From NCBI GenBank assembly GCA_003439945.1, contig QVRM01000459.1, positions 682,001-746,000 on the forward strand: a DNA stretch of 64,000 nucleotides, in the 5' to 3' direction. Of this stretch, positions 32,740-46,410 are shown in pieces (the first letter of the stretch is position 1; every line of letters begins with the position of its first letter). The position numbers and the translations under genes are program-made. This stretch comes from Dermanyssus gallinae. Its lineage: Eukaryota; Arthropoda; Arachnida; Mesostigmata; Dermanyssidae. The notes below the pieces were generated by a model, which made no database searches, was not told the DNA's origin, and saw nothing but the letters and a program-made list of their open reading frames with translations.

Positions 32740-33760
32740 ATGGGAATCAGGTAATGCTTCCGGTTTCTCTAGGCGGCTTAGGTATGCCGGGACGCGGTCA
32801 TGATGGCAGGACCCGCGATCGTGTCATCATTATTCGATAGGTTTGAAGCTTACAGCGTAGAACTACAAGAGTTGACCGACAGATTGTCTTTATTCGACCC
32901 CCCCCCCCGTTGAAAGTACTAAACAGAGCAGTTAGACAGCCCCCTTGCAAGAAAAGCGATTAGCAAGCCTGATCGATAGAGCCCCCACCTTGGCTGATAA
33001 AGCTAGGCTTCGAGCCGTAAGTAGTCAAGGGGCTGGAGCTTGGTTGCATGCACTACCCTGTCCACGAATAAGGACTTTTTTGGATGACGAGACGACACGC
33101 ATTAGTACAAGACTGCGGCTTGGTGTTGACCTGGTCGTTCCTCACCGATCTCGTTGTGGTTACCTGGTGGACGCGTTGGCTCATCATGGCTGGTCATGCG
33201 CCTTAAGCGCAGGCCGAAGAGCACGCCCCCCGGCTCTAAAGGACATTTTTAGTCGAGCACTGAGGTCTCCTGGCGTTCCGTGTATACTAGAACTCCGGGC
33301 CTATCCAGAGACGATGGAAAAAGGCCTGACGGTCTTACTCTAACCCCCTTTGAGCGTGGCCGCATGCTTGTTTGGGACGCAACTGTAACCGACTCATTAG
33401 CCCCTTCGATGGTCGGTGCAGGGGCGGACCAGGCAGGTCATGCGTCCAGGTTAGCAGAGGCTAACAAATGTAGAAAATACTCTGGCGTTAGTTATCCGCA
33501 CCAACAATGGGAGGCCCAGAACCGCTTACACTGAATTTGATTCAGCGCGTGGGCGCAGAAGCCTTAACCTTTCCACGGGAGACTCGAGAGCATCGGAGTT
33601 TTTGCGTCAGAGGCTGTCTTTCGACATTCAACGAGGAAACGCAGCATCTGTTCGGGGCACATTGTCGAACTGGGCTAATCCTGGGTTAGAGAACCCGTGA
33701 CAATCCCGTGACTACACGTTCACCCGGAGACAATTGTTCACTCCAAAGTGCTAACATAAA
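32740..33760 (+). pseudogene. LINE (family D) C-terminal module, copy 1
   Basis: Pieces read in order LASLIDRAPTLADKARLRAV, GAGAWLHALPC, LRLGVDLVVPHRSRCGYLVD and HHGWSCALSAGRRARPPALK. After a frame change follow RDDGKRPDGLTLTPFERGR and MLVWDATVTDSLAPS. I recognise this as the conserved C-terminal region of a LINE family widespread in invertebrates. It has a Cys/His cluster (C-G-x-x-V-D-x-x-x-x-H-G-x-x-C) followed by R-P-D-G and W-D-(A/V)-T. The PD...D-x-T spacing resembles a PD-(D/E)XK nuclease core, but that is inference. One frameshift near 33300 and a later decayed end (to about 33700) make it non-functional. Upstream thumb remnants begin near 32800, after a poly-C run at 32899-32908. Confidence 0.72.
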
Positions 33761-33899
33761 AAAATTATATAACTAGATCAATACAAATAAATCATAATAA
33801 CTTGACTATTTCAATAGTAGAAGGGCTTACATAATGCTATGATATGACCACAGGCGTGAATACTCTAGGCTCGAGAAAATCTGACTGCTCGAAAGAGCA

Positions 33900-35460
33900 G
33901 AACATAAGCTTACGTTGTGCGTCCTCGTAGGAAACAAACCACCTAATCACCAAGGAATAGAAAACGAGTTATCTAATTGGTCTTTTATATAACTGCGAGG
34001 CGGTACGCCTGGCTCCAACGATTGAGCGCCCACTCACATTGAAACAGGATACTATGCATCTGCTATTTGTGGTAGAAAAAGTAAGCCAGGGATGGAGGAC
34101 ATCTGCAAATTGATTATAAAGCGGATTGAGTACGTGTTAGGTCAGACTCTTCCGCCTGAACAATTTGGCTTCTGGAGGGGTCGGGGAGCGCGTGATGCAA
34201 TCCTGTGCTTCAGTCACAGATAGAACGGTCGATACCCGGAGGCCATTTCAATGCAGTTTTTATAGACTGCGTCAAAGCCTTCAATAAAACACCTCGAGAT
34301 CGCCTGGTGAAGTTATTCCGAAACGCAGGGGTTGATGGCTCTCTTTTGAGCGTAATTTCGAGCTTCTTTGATAAAGACCCCTTACTGGGGTGTGGATTTG
34401 TAATTATTATTAGGGGACCCACTAAGCTGCGTCTCCTTCACTTTTCTGCTTGCCGATTTTGTTGGCTATATTCGACAGGATTTTGAGAAGGCCAGTGTTG
34501 TAATGTACGCAGATGACATAGTGGTCGATCATCACAACCTGGGTGCCATCAAGCACATCACTTCTCTGGCAGAGGTTTTCCTTGTCTAAGGGGGCTGTAA
34601 ATAAATACCACGAACGCTAAGGCCGTGAAATTCAGAAGAGGAGGTCGATTGGCTACCAAGGACGATATACGTTGCGGCGGCCAATCCTTAGAATTTGTCA
34701 ACTTTTCCGGTATCTGGGGCTTCGGCTCATTATACTGGGACAACCTTGACTGAGCACATCGTCGAGACAGTGCGCACAACCTTGGTCTCTCTGTGTGGAG
34801 AAGTCTGCGACGTCCGGCGACTGTCGTCTTGACGGCAATGGCACTCTTTCACCTCAAGATTGTCCCAGGGCTGATATATGGTGTTGACAGGGTATGGGGA
34901 CACATCCTCGGGCAAACTTTTGTTTGCTTGAAAAATGTTTCACCATGTACATAAAGCGAGTACTTTGCTTGTCAATACAAGCAAGAAGCCGCTTTGTGTG
35001 CCTATTGTTAGACTGTGCACAGGTTGTTGACACAATTCATTTGATGTTTAAGGCGCTGCGTACGGTATTATTTGAAAGCTTCATTTCGGAATGTGAAAAA
35101 AAGTTAAACAGGTCCAACGAGAGTTTGGAGACCTGGGTATTTTCGGTGTCTCTCACCTCTGGTTTGGTCTTGCATGTGGCAAAATCGCCACGTCTAAACC
35201 AGCCTATCCCAGCCTGATAGTAAAATGTAGATTTGACTTGTTGTCGGCACAAAATGCGCTAGACAGGTAGGGAACCCTGTGTGTGACCTTAGCCAATCGA
35301 TCTGTAAACGGCGCCCGCCATTTCTCTTGATGACACCTAGTACTGTCCTATGGAGACTCAGCCTTCAGAGAGTGAAAGTTAAGCGGAGAAGTGCAGTTAG
35401 TGTATGTGGGTCTCAGTGGCATCATTCTTATCGCGGCTTCTCGAGCGACGAGCTTTAAAT
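33900..35460 (+). pseudogene. LINE (family F) reverse transcriptase, broken
   Basis: Non-LTR reverse transcriptase spanning fingers to thumb. Blocks are GMEDICKLIIKRIEYVLGQT, PPEQFGFWRGRGARDAI, palm motif A FIDCVKAFNKTPRDRLVKLF (near 34256), motif C VMYADDIVVDHH (near 34500-34530, catalytic D-D present), KFRRGGRLATKDDIRCGG, LEFVNF, and ALFHLKIVPGLIYGVDRVWG. Then come CFTMYIKRVLCLSIQARSR and a decayed C-terminal tail. Frames change several times, and a stop falls where the motif B region should lead into motif C. The 3' untranslated part (35250-35460) shares a gtactgtcctatgga block with the R1-like LINE end at 54540. A second copy is at 58557. Confidence 0.75.
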
Positions 35461-35567
35461 TGCGCCTTTAATGGGCTCGAACTTTATGTCAATCGAAGCT
35501 TTAAAACGTAAATGCCAGATGCTAGGAGGCATGACCGCATTATTTTCTAATTATAAATCTAATGTTT

Positions 35568-36127
<560 letters not shown>

Positions 36128-36317
36128 TTTAGTTGTTTCGTAAGGCTAATGCCCGTAAACGTTTTTTCGTGTCATGTCCGATTTTAAGTCCACTCCGGCA
36201 TTCACCTTAGTTAACTTGGAAGCCATGAAAGCCAATTTAAGAGTGACCGGTCTGGGTCTCGAACCCAGGCCTCCCGAATACAAGACAAAGACTTTGCCCC
36301 TAAGCCATCTTGCCCGG
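36128..36317 (-). repeat. tRNA-derived SINE, copy 1
   Basis: Read on the minus strand it starts ccgggcaagatggcttaggg and carries an A-box-like tggcttagggg and a perfect B box ggttcgagacc at the right spacing. A body follows with cactcttaaattgg, tgaatgccggagtgga and gcattagccttacg. The whole unit matches 41912-42108. It was probably transcribed by RNA polymerase III and moved by a partner LINE. Confidence 0.8.
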
Positions 36318-37611
36318 TTAGACGCCTGGAAAAGATGACGCTTCAAAGGGTTATATATTAGGGGGCGCCCCTGCGTTGTCAGTATGCTTTCGTTGGATCT
36401 GCTGGCGACCGAAAAGAAGGCACGTATCAGCTACCAAATAATAAAGTAGTTCTTGTAAGTATGTATTGTGAGAAAAACGGGTTTGCTTTGTAAGTTTTTT
36501 TTTCCAATTATTATTATTTTTTGATAGGACAGATATACTCTCATAAGAGAACGTTTATTTTAAGCACTTATTGTAATACGTCGAATGCAATATAAGGCAT
36601 ATTTAAGGCAAATGCTTGCTCTGCGACATATTATTACCATATTTAGTGAATGTGTAATCTCAATTTATTTCGCTTCTAGTTTTGCAGTACATTACATACT
36701 TGCACATTGTTCATTCATAGTCTCATATAGTACACATAGAGCATTTGTTAAAATATTGACAATTTGTGGAATGATATTGCTTAATCGTACTCGCAATATT
36801 ATTTAAATTGACAGGTATCTATTGAGTGTAAAGCAGCACTCGATTAAACATAGTTGATTATGAAATGCTTGCCATGTTGTCAAACGAATTGCGCTACAAT
36901 GGTGCCAATCGATCCGAGTTATTGAATACAACATCGATACTCATAGTAGTCGACATTTTTACTAGGCTTTTAATTTTATTTTGCCTTTCTCTCCGTCAAC
37001 TCCGCTCATTTTGTCATTTCGCTAGGATTGCAGCAATTCCATCAGAACGTGCCTGTTTGAAGCGAGGTGCTCTATCTAAACTACTTAACTTTCGACGGAA
37101 TTGCGCTACACAATTGTCAGATCATATGTTCAAAGCAAGCAACAATGACATCAAAGATTTCTTTGGAGATCTGAAGATAGCTGATTCGTTAAAACTTCAA
37201 ACTTCTTCTTAATGTAAGGTTGCAATACACCAGCAATCGAATCCCTCACGGAACAATGGACATAAAACACTGCAATTATTTCCGTTAAGCCACAAGTCGG
37301 CAAATATGAAGCATAGTGGTACGCCGTGGCAATACAATATCATCGAGCTAACACTAAAATTATTTTAGCATGCAGGACGCGAGTTAGATGTTGTTCTAAT
37401 TATCTGCATAGAAGAGCAAATTCAGAAAACTCAAAAACTGCTAAAAGCTTCTAGATTTATACCGCAACGTTAAGTTCGTAACGAAGTACAAACCTTTATC
37501 CCGCATCGCATTTTATCTGAATTGCTTACTACAAATGGATGACATTGATGACAAATTGCCGACTCATCAACGGTCGGTACATTACTTCACGGTCAACACA
37601 TTCTGTTAAAA
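36318..37611. other. No recognisable gene; 3' flank of the zinc-finger gene
   Basis: AT-rich. A plus frame at 36865-37212 has no recognised similarity. The 3' untranslated region of the minus-strand zinc-finger gene probably lies within 37300-37611, but no clear polyadenylation signal was found. Confidence 0.4.
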
Positions 37612-38412
37612 CTACAAACTGTGGGGACTCTGAGTTTGTTCGCCGGCCGTAAGCAACCGATCCATTTCCTCGCCGTGCTTCATATTGCGGTGCCTCTGGA
37701 GCGCATTTCCCGCGCCAAACCTTAAATCGCAGAAGTCGCATTCCCACGGTCTGCTTGGATCGTGCTGTACGACGTGCACCATGAGATCAGTTTGGCTGAC
37801 GAAGCGCTCGTCGCAATGCTGGCACGCATATGGCCTCTCGCCGGTATGAAACCTGCGCACGTGCACCTTCAGCTGTGAGGTCGTACTGTGTCCTTTGCCG
37901 CAGTGCTCGCAAGCGTAGGGCTTTGTGTCCGAATGCATGATGAGGTGCATGGTGAGGTTCGACTTATAGCCAAACTTCTTTCCGCAGAGATCACATTCAA
38001 ACCGTCGACGCTCGTTCTCATCGTGCAGCCGCATGTGCGTCTTAAGCGAGCTGTGGCGCGCAAACGTCTTCGAGCAGATCTTGCAGCTGAAGTCGCGGAC
38101 GCCCGTATGCTTCTTGAGGTGCTCCTGCAGAGAGCCCAACTGCTTGTACGTCTTGTCGCACTGGCTGCATTGATACGGCCGTTCACCTGTATGCACACGC
38201 ATGTGGACCGTCAAAGCCGCTTTGCACGCGAATGCCGTCTGGCACTCGTCGCAGGTGATGTGTTTGGCCTTCGGCTCGTATGGAACATCGCTGTGGTACT
38301 TACGAACGTGCAAGCTTAACTGACCCTTTTGTATGAAACGCTGATCGCAGTCCGGACACTGAAGGGAGCGACTTTTGGTAGGGGTGCGCAGGTGCGTGTC
38401 CTTAGTGGCCAT
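37612..38412 (-). CDS. C2H2 zinc-finger protein, eight fingers
   Basis: Intact 266-residue frame from ATG at 38412 to TAG at 37612. The ATG has a good context (G at -3 and +4) and starts MATKDTHLRTPTKS; codons upstream remain open but lack another ATG. Eight C2H2 fingers start at about residues 19, 54, 82, 110, 140, 168, 197 and 225, for example CPDCDQRFIQKGQLSLH and CSQCDKTYKQLGSLQEH. TGERPY linkers join fingers 2-3 and 6-7. Proteins of this build are usually sequence-specific nuclear DNA-binding factors. There is no KRAB, BTB or zinc-finger-associated domain in this frame, so an N-terminal exon upstream is possible. Higher GC and an unbroken frame among decayed transposons mark it as the clearest host gene here. 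The target is unknown. Confidence 0.88.
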   Translation of the reverse strand: MATKDTHLRTPTKSRSLQCPDCDQRFIQKGQLSLHVRKYHSDVPYEPKAKHITCDECQTAFACKAALTVHMRVHTGERPYQCSQCDKTYKQLGSLQEHLKKHTGVRDFSCKICSKTFARHSSLKTHMRLHDENERRRFECDLCGKKFGYKSNLTMHLIMHSDTKPYACEHCGKGHSTTSQLKVHVRRFHTGERPYACQHCDERFVSQTDLMVHVVQHDPSRPWECDFCDLRFGAGNALQRHRNMKHGEEMDRLLTAGEQTQSPHSL

Positions 38413-39205
<793 letters not shown>

Positions 39206-39415
39206 ATGACAGTCTTTGCCGGAAAATTCAGCAGCGCGTGAGTCCCCTGTGGCTAGGGCACTTGCATATTGTCGCGATAATTCCCTCAGTCATTTTACCT
39301 GGGCTCCTTAGGGTCTCGAAGGCAAAAGGTCGAAGGTCCCATAGAATCTCCGATGAATGCACATTTCTGATTGACACTTATCTTTGCACTTAAATTTGCC
39401 TGCGCCTGGTATATA

Positions 39416-41539
<2,124 letters not shown>

Positions 41540-41877
41540 AGTTGTGATACATAATTATTAAATATATAATATTTATTTCATCTTGAAAGTGTTTTTTGTT
41601 CTCTTCAAAATAGCTCCCGCCTTCTGGGACGCAATCGTGCCACTTTTTTCCACTTTTCGAAACTTTTCAAATGCGTTCTTCGGAATCGAGTTGAGATGCT
41701 GCTTCGTAGTTTTCTTCATTTCCTCTATAGTCTCGAAACGTTTCCGTGGGAACACGAAAAAGCCGCACGGAGACGAGGCCGGCGAAGAGGAAGCTTGAGG
41801 AAATAAATTAATTATTTTATCAAATAATCCGAAATCAGCAACGAGGTGTTCGCCCGTGCATTGTCGTGATGATTGAT

Positions 41878-41880
<3 letters not shown>
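41540..41880 (-). pseudogene. Mariner transposase, C-terminal fragment
   Basis: Minus-strand remnant of the last third of a mariner transposase. Starting at 41880 it reads NHHDNARANTSL (second catalytic block, Asp present), a spacer, then PQASSSPASSPCGFFVFPRK, where PQPPYSPDLAPCDFFLFP is expected. The third aspartate is glycine. It continues ETIEEMKKTTKQHLNSIPKN to a stop at 41573. It is cut off at the 5' side by a TA array at 41880, so only the fragment remains. It is most like the subfamily at 25087. Confidence 0.78.

Positions 41881-41910
<30 letters not shown>
41880..41910. repeat. (TA)n microsatellite
   Basis: TA array separating the mariner fragment from a SINE. Confidence 0.95.
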
Positions 41911-41911
<1 letters not shown>

Positions 41912-41913
<2 letters not shown>

Positions 41914-42108
41914 GAGCAAGATGGCTTTGTGGCAAAGCCTTTGCCTTGCCTTCGGGGGGACTGGGTTCGAGACCCAGACCGTCCACTCTTAAATTGGTTT
42001 GCATGGTTTCTAATTTAGACAAGATAAATGCCGGAGTGGATTAAAATTAGCCATGATATAAAAAAAACCGTACACGGGCAATAGCCTTACGGAAAAATCT
42101 TAAAAAAA
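41912..42108 (+). repeat. tRNA-derived SINE, copy 2
   Basis: Starts gagcaagatggctttgtggc. The B box ggttcgagacc is at about 41964-41974. The body carries cactcttaaattgg, gataaatgccggagtgga and gggcaatagccttacgg, matching the minus-strand copy at 36128-36317. It ends in an A-rich and TA-rich tail. Confidence 0.82.
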
Positions 42109-42118
42109 TATATATATA

Positions 42119-42565
42119 CGGGGTTCCAGAATTCGTCCAACAAACTTTGAGGTCTAGTTCAACTCGGGGAAAAAATCATGCTTACAATGAAACGAGGGGC
42201 GGAAATGTCTTCTAAAAAGTGATTTATTAAGCACGAAAGGCAATTATAAGAAGTGCAGAAAGTTTCATTCCTTGGGAATTATTTTCAGTACAACAATTGT
42301 TCCGCTTTAGCGAACGTAGAATGCAATTTAACAGATGCAAATTCTTCCAAACACGCAGATGTGATTGGTTTGTCGAGAGGATGACTGGGGCTCTCGCAAT
42401 CGCAGATTTAGTAAAGATATGTCAGGATAAAAGCTTGATACAACAATTTTTGGTCATTTACAGCTCACTTCAAAATACGACATTTCCGCCTCCTCGGTCC
42501 ACTAAAAAAAAAAAAAAAAAAATTCGAGTTGCAGTAGATCTCAAAGTTGGACGAATATTTTGGGA
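42119..42565 (+). mobile_element. Repeat family A, near-complete MITE
   Basis: About 447 bp bounded by imperfect inverted repeats: ggttccagaattcgtccaac at the left, and at the right the complement of atcccaaaatattcgtccaa. TA-rich sequence flanks both ends. No transposase is encoded; an A-run (42506-42522) lies near the right side. Fragments of the same family are at 6869, 7829 and 50635. TA flanks suggest a Tc1/mariner-type transposase moved it. Confidence 0.75.
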
Positions 42566-42597
42566 TATATATATATATATATATATATAAAATAAAA

Positions 42598-43640
42598 ATA
42601 AAAAGTACGAAACGACGTAACAACCAAACCGGTTAAAATTTGGTCGTGGTTTTGTGCATGACAAAGCGGGAGGGGGGTAGGGGTGCGTCCCGTCAAATTG
42701 GCACGGCATTGAGTGTGACGGCATCGTTGTGTTCTCATTGCAAAATTCGGCGGTGGAGGAGTAGCAACGTTTTATCAGATTTTTGGCTGCGGAAAGTGTT
42801 TAAGCAGCCGTTTGGTGGCCGTATATGGAGGAGACTGTGTGTTTGAAATATCAGAGAAAAAAACGTGATGAACGTCCTCGAGAGAAGTGCTCGGCGTGTC
42901 ACATAGCGAATGTTGGCAATGATGGTGGCGGCCAGCGTTGAAACAGTGCGAACAATTGTGTACGACAGATTGAGGGACTGGAAGGTATACGCGCAGTGAA
43001 TTCCGACGAAGCTTACCGAACCCCAAAAGGAAGTGCATATGGGGCAAGTACTGCAATACATGTTCCGAGATCTTAAGGGACCCGCTTTTTTGGAGCAAAT
43101 CGCCACTAGTGACGAGAGTTGGTGCCATTATTTCGGGTGATCAGAGACAAAGCAAGACAGCATGGAATAGAAGCATGCGTCGTAAAAATTTAAAAATGTG
43201 CCTGCAGCGAGCAAAATGATGTTCACCGTCTATTTCGACGTCCGAGGTCGGATACTAAGTGCATTTCTTAAGCAGGAAAAACATTAACAGTGGCACGTAC
43301 TGCGAGACATTCCGTAGTCTACGCAATTCCATCAAAGGCAAACGGCCTTGATTGTTCATCGAGAAAGTTATTCTGCTTCAGGATTGCTCCACTGCTCCAT
43401 CGCGTCTCTGGTGTACGTTTAAGGTCACAGAAAATGCACTAGCCTGCTTCAAGTGTGAACAGCTTGAACATGCACTCTACGGCCCGGACGTGTCGCCCTG
43501 CAATGAATATCAGTTTGGTCCGCAGAAAAAAATCGTAAAGGGAAGCATTTCAACTCGGACGACAAACCGAATGACACTGTGAGGGACTGTTCTTGTCATA
43601 GACACGATAATTCTGAAAATAGGAATCCTTTGGCTCGAGA
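42598..43640 (+). pseudogene. Heavily decayed mariner-like transposase
   Basis: Old transposase relic. In one frame it reads IPTKLTEPQKEVHMGQVLQY, GPAFLEQIATSDESWCHYFG, SETKQDSME and SKMMFTVYFDVRGRILSAFL. Then follow VILLQDCSTAPSR (expected VILLHDNARPH) and ALYGPDVSPCNEYQFGPQKK (expected PYSPDLSPCDYHLFGPLKK). The first catalytic aspartate survives. The block with the second still has Asp in a changed context, and the third is Asn. Two tryptophan codons became TGA and one TAG. Ends were not found. It is a mariner of yet another subfamily, older than the others by its damage. Confidence 0.7.
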
Positions 43641-43902
43641 AACAGTGGGATAGTTGTGCTCAAACCCCTGGTATTATAATGATATAAATGAATGAAGCCT
43701 TTAATTATATTGCTATTTCGAAAATGCTCATTTGAGCATCCCTAACATATGGCGTGTGTAGGATGCATAGAAAATATTGTGATGATTTATTAATCATTTA
43801 CAATACGTTTGCACACTCAGCAGTGCTCGCCTTAATAAAAATGGTGGTAAAAAGGTGTCACGTGAAGTTAAGAGTCAGTTGTCCGTGTCCTTGCTGAATG
43901 GT
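43641..43902. other. No recognisable feature
   Basis: AT-rich flank of the mariner relic. Confidence 0.35.
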
Positions 43903-44105
43903 AGCCCCCGCTCTTATGGACCCGGTGCGAGCGATATATCCTCAAGGTTCCTTGCAAAGTTAAAACGGTGAGATCCATAAGATTCCTCTTCGTGACGCCG
44001 AGCCCCAAGAGCGTCCTCGCAGATTCGGAGTCCCATACACCACTCATAGAGATAGTGATGGATCCGAATCTGCGAGGTTTTTGCGGGTAGGGGAGCGCCG
44101 CTCTT
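43903..44105 (+). repeat. Hairpin-bearing repeat, copy 1
   Basis: About 200 bases that match the reverse complement of 46207-46410. At its centre is a perfect 15-base stem (arms 44015-44029 and 44063-44077, starting cctcgcagattcgga) around a 33-base loop, which itself contains a short CACT/AGTG stem. No coding capacity. Confidence 0.8.
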
Positions 44106-45589
44106 AGGAACTCGACGTCATATTTGGCGATCTTGTCTTGCCGTGCTTTTGCCAGGTTCGGGCCGCAAACCTCGGCATCTAAAACCCAGACCTCGTAAGC
44201 ATCGTAATCATTGTATATATATATATATATAATACTTCGTTGATCCAGTGTAAAAACGCCAAAACTTGCATGTGTCCCACTTCCAAACGTTGTTAAATTT
44301 TATTTTACTTGCTTCATACTTGTGCCCATTCTGTTACTGTATTTTTGGTTACCAGTTCCTGCTGTTGTTGATGAGACCGGAAATAGTTGAATATCCCTGC
44401 ATTGTTAAATAGCTGCATAGTTGAATATCCTCTGAAACGCCACCCTGCATAGTCTCTCTGAAGTTAACGGTAGTAAGGTTAGCGTTAAGAGGCTAAACAT
44501 ATAGCATCGACAGCAAACCCACTTATGCTTTTTGAACCTTACCATTAAGATGACAAGAACAAGAAAGCCCGTAAATGAAACATGCATGCCTTGGTACTGA
44601 TATGGATTTTTCCGATACTGAAACAATTTCATTACATAAAGCAATATTCGTTAGCTCTACTTCGCGCTGCGAGAGCATATCGATATCACTGATGTAATGG
44701 TGCTTTTTATTTACTGTCACCTAGTATTTCTAAAGGCCGATTATAGAGTTGTCTAATTTGTTTAGTCCTAAAATGAACATTTAGTTGCAGCTTTCCGCTG
44801 ATATCCGTCACTGGCGGATCCGACTGGCGAAAATCCCGTCTTGGAAACGCTGCTTCTCACGACAGCTCCCTCTGGATAGTGTCCTCTTTTTTACAAAGGT
44901 TTCTGCGCAGTTCGTCGTTAGCTGAAGTACGTCGGCAATTGCGCAGTACATAATGGTTACCGACTAACAAATAGGCAGATTGTGGCTTCAGCGATTGCTG
45001 CGCCACCCTGTCACATTTCGGTATCAACGCCTTCCGTTGTTCGCTATAACTATGTCTGTCGCAATGCGTTGGCAAGGTCTGCATCAAGTATTTGCAACAT
45101 TTGCGGCATTTTCTGGCTTCGTCACGATCCAAATAAATAAACGGTGTCTAATTGATAAGCAGTACTCATTGTGAATCCAAGTAAACACAAGTTAACTGGG
45201 TCGTGGCAAACGTCACCCTTATGCAAAAGTGTAGTCATAATGATTAGTAGTTGCGTGAGGCCGATGCTTCAAGGAATGAGGAAAAAAATTAGGTGTCACG
45301 GCACTTTATCCGATGTCCAAGGGGAAATCCCTCCGCCACAAGTTGCCTTGTCGTTTCTCCCTTAGAAGTTAAAGAATTCTGCGCGGAACATCGAATTAGC
45401 CGTTGAATCCTAAAAATGTCTTATGGAGACGCAGATATATAATTTACACCAAGATATGAATCTATGACATTCGTCGTATTTTTCTACAGTCCAAACCTAG
45501 AGTGAGGTCTATAAATATGGTTGCATTGACACAAATATGCGAGTCAGAAACGTGTTGCTCGTTCTATGGGCACCATAGGACTTTCTTAT
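44106..45589. other. No recognised gene
   Basis: A short TA array sits at 44213-44231. A cysteine-rich minus frame at 44857-45132 (starting MDRDEARKCRKCCKYLMQTL) is unrecognised; cysteine spacing does not fit a known finger. Confidence 0.4.
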
Positions 45590-45690
45590 GTGGAAGGTTT
45601 CAGGAATGCATGATGCGCATGCGTTATTGGCAGCTAGCAGCGGCTAGTGTGGGACTCACAAGCCCACTGAATCCGGATCCCTCGGCACCC
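45590..45690 (-). repeat. LINE 3'-tail-like repeat, copy 2
   Basis: Reverse complement of 8320-8420: shares caggaatgcatgatgc, cgttattggcag and gggactcacaagcccactga. Orientation is opposite to copy 1. Confidence 0.62.
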
Positions 45691-46170
45691 CCTCAGACAC
45701 GAAATTGCGTGACGTTGCTTTGACACGCGCGGGGAGGGGGTCTCGCTCTCTAGCCTGTGCGCTTTCGGCCTGGGGGTGCGTCATGATTAGTGTGAGGGCG
45801 TAGCTGCATCCTCCTCCCTCCTCACCCTGGTTCCTCATCTTGACTCGCCCTTCGGGGGAGTTCTTCGAAGCGTGTGTGCCCTAATCAGTGCGGTCCTTCG
45901 GGCCAAGAGAGAATTCATCATGCCGTGAACCTCTCCCTCTTCATGTGCAAAGGCGCTCATGTGTGTAACGAACAGTGCCTGAGGGCGGCTCTGAACCGGA
46001 GTGCGATAGAGCTAAATGTTGAGGACATGCCGTGAAAGTTTAATCCACTGCCTCTGCCTAACGCGGCCGAACACCTAAAATCCCAACGCCAGGTTTGGAT
46101 GTATCGCGAAACTACTTTGCGGTGAAGAAACATTATGCCTGCCATATGATATATCCTATTCGGTTACCCA

Positions 46171-46172
<2 letters not shown>
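45691..46172. other. No recognised gene
   Basis: GC-rich around 45720-45850. Open frames on the minus strand (45656-45838, 45957-46145) have no recognised domain. Confidence 0.35.

Positions 46173-46216
<44 letters not shown>
46173..46216. repeat. (TA)n microsatellite
   Basis: TA array directly abutting the hairpin-bearing repeat. Confidence 0.95.
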
Positions 46217-46221
<5 letters not shown>

Positions 46222-46410
46222 CGGCGCTTCCCGACCCGCAAAAACCTCGCAGATTCGGATCCATCACTATCTCTATAAGTGGCGTATGAGACTCCGAATC
46301 TGCGAGTATGCTCTTGGGGCTCGGCGTCACGAAGAGGAATCTTATAGATCTTACCGTCTCAATGCTGTAAGGGACCTTGAGGATATACCGCTCGCACCGA
46401 GTCTATAGAG
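46207..46410 (-). repeat. Hairpin-bearing repeat, copy 2
   Basis: Inverted copy of 43903-44105, including the central stem-loop (arms 46245-46259 and 46293-46306; 14 perfect pairs). Its left side begins inside the TA array. Confidence 0.8.

Noticed and set aside
44857..45132. Cysteine-rich minus-strand frame considered as a zinc finger
   Set aside because: The spacing of Cys and His fits no known finger.
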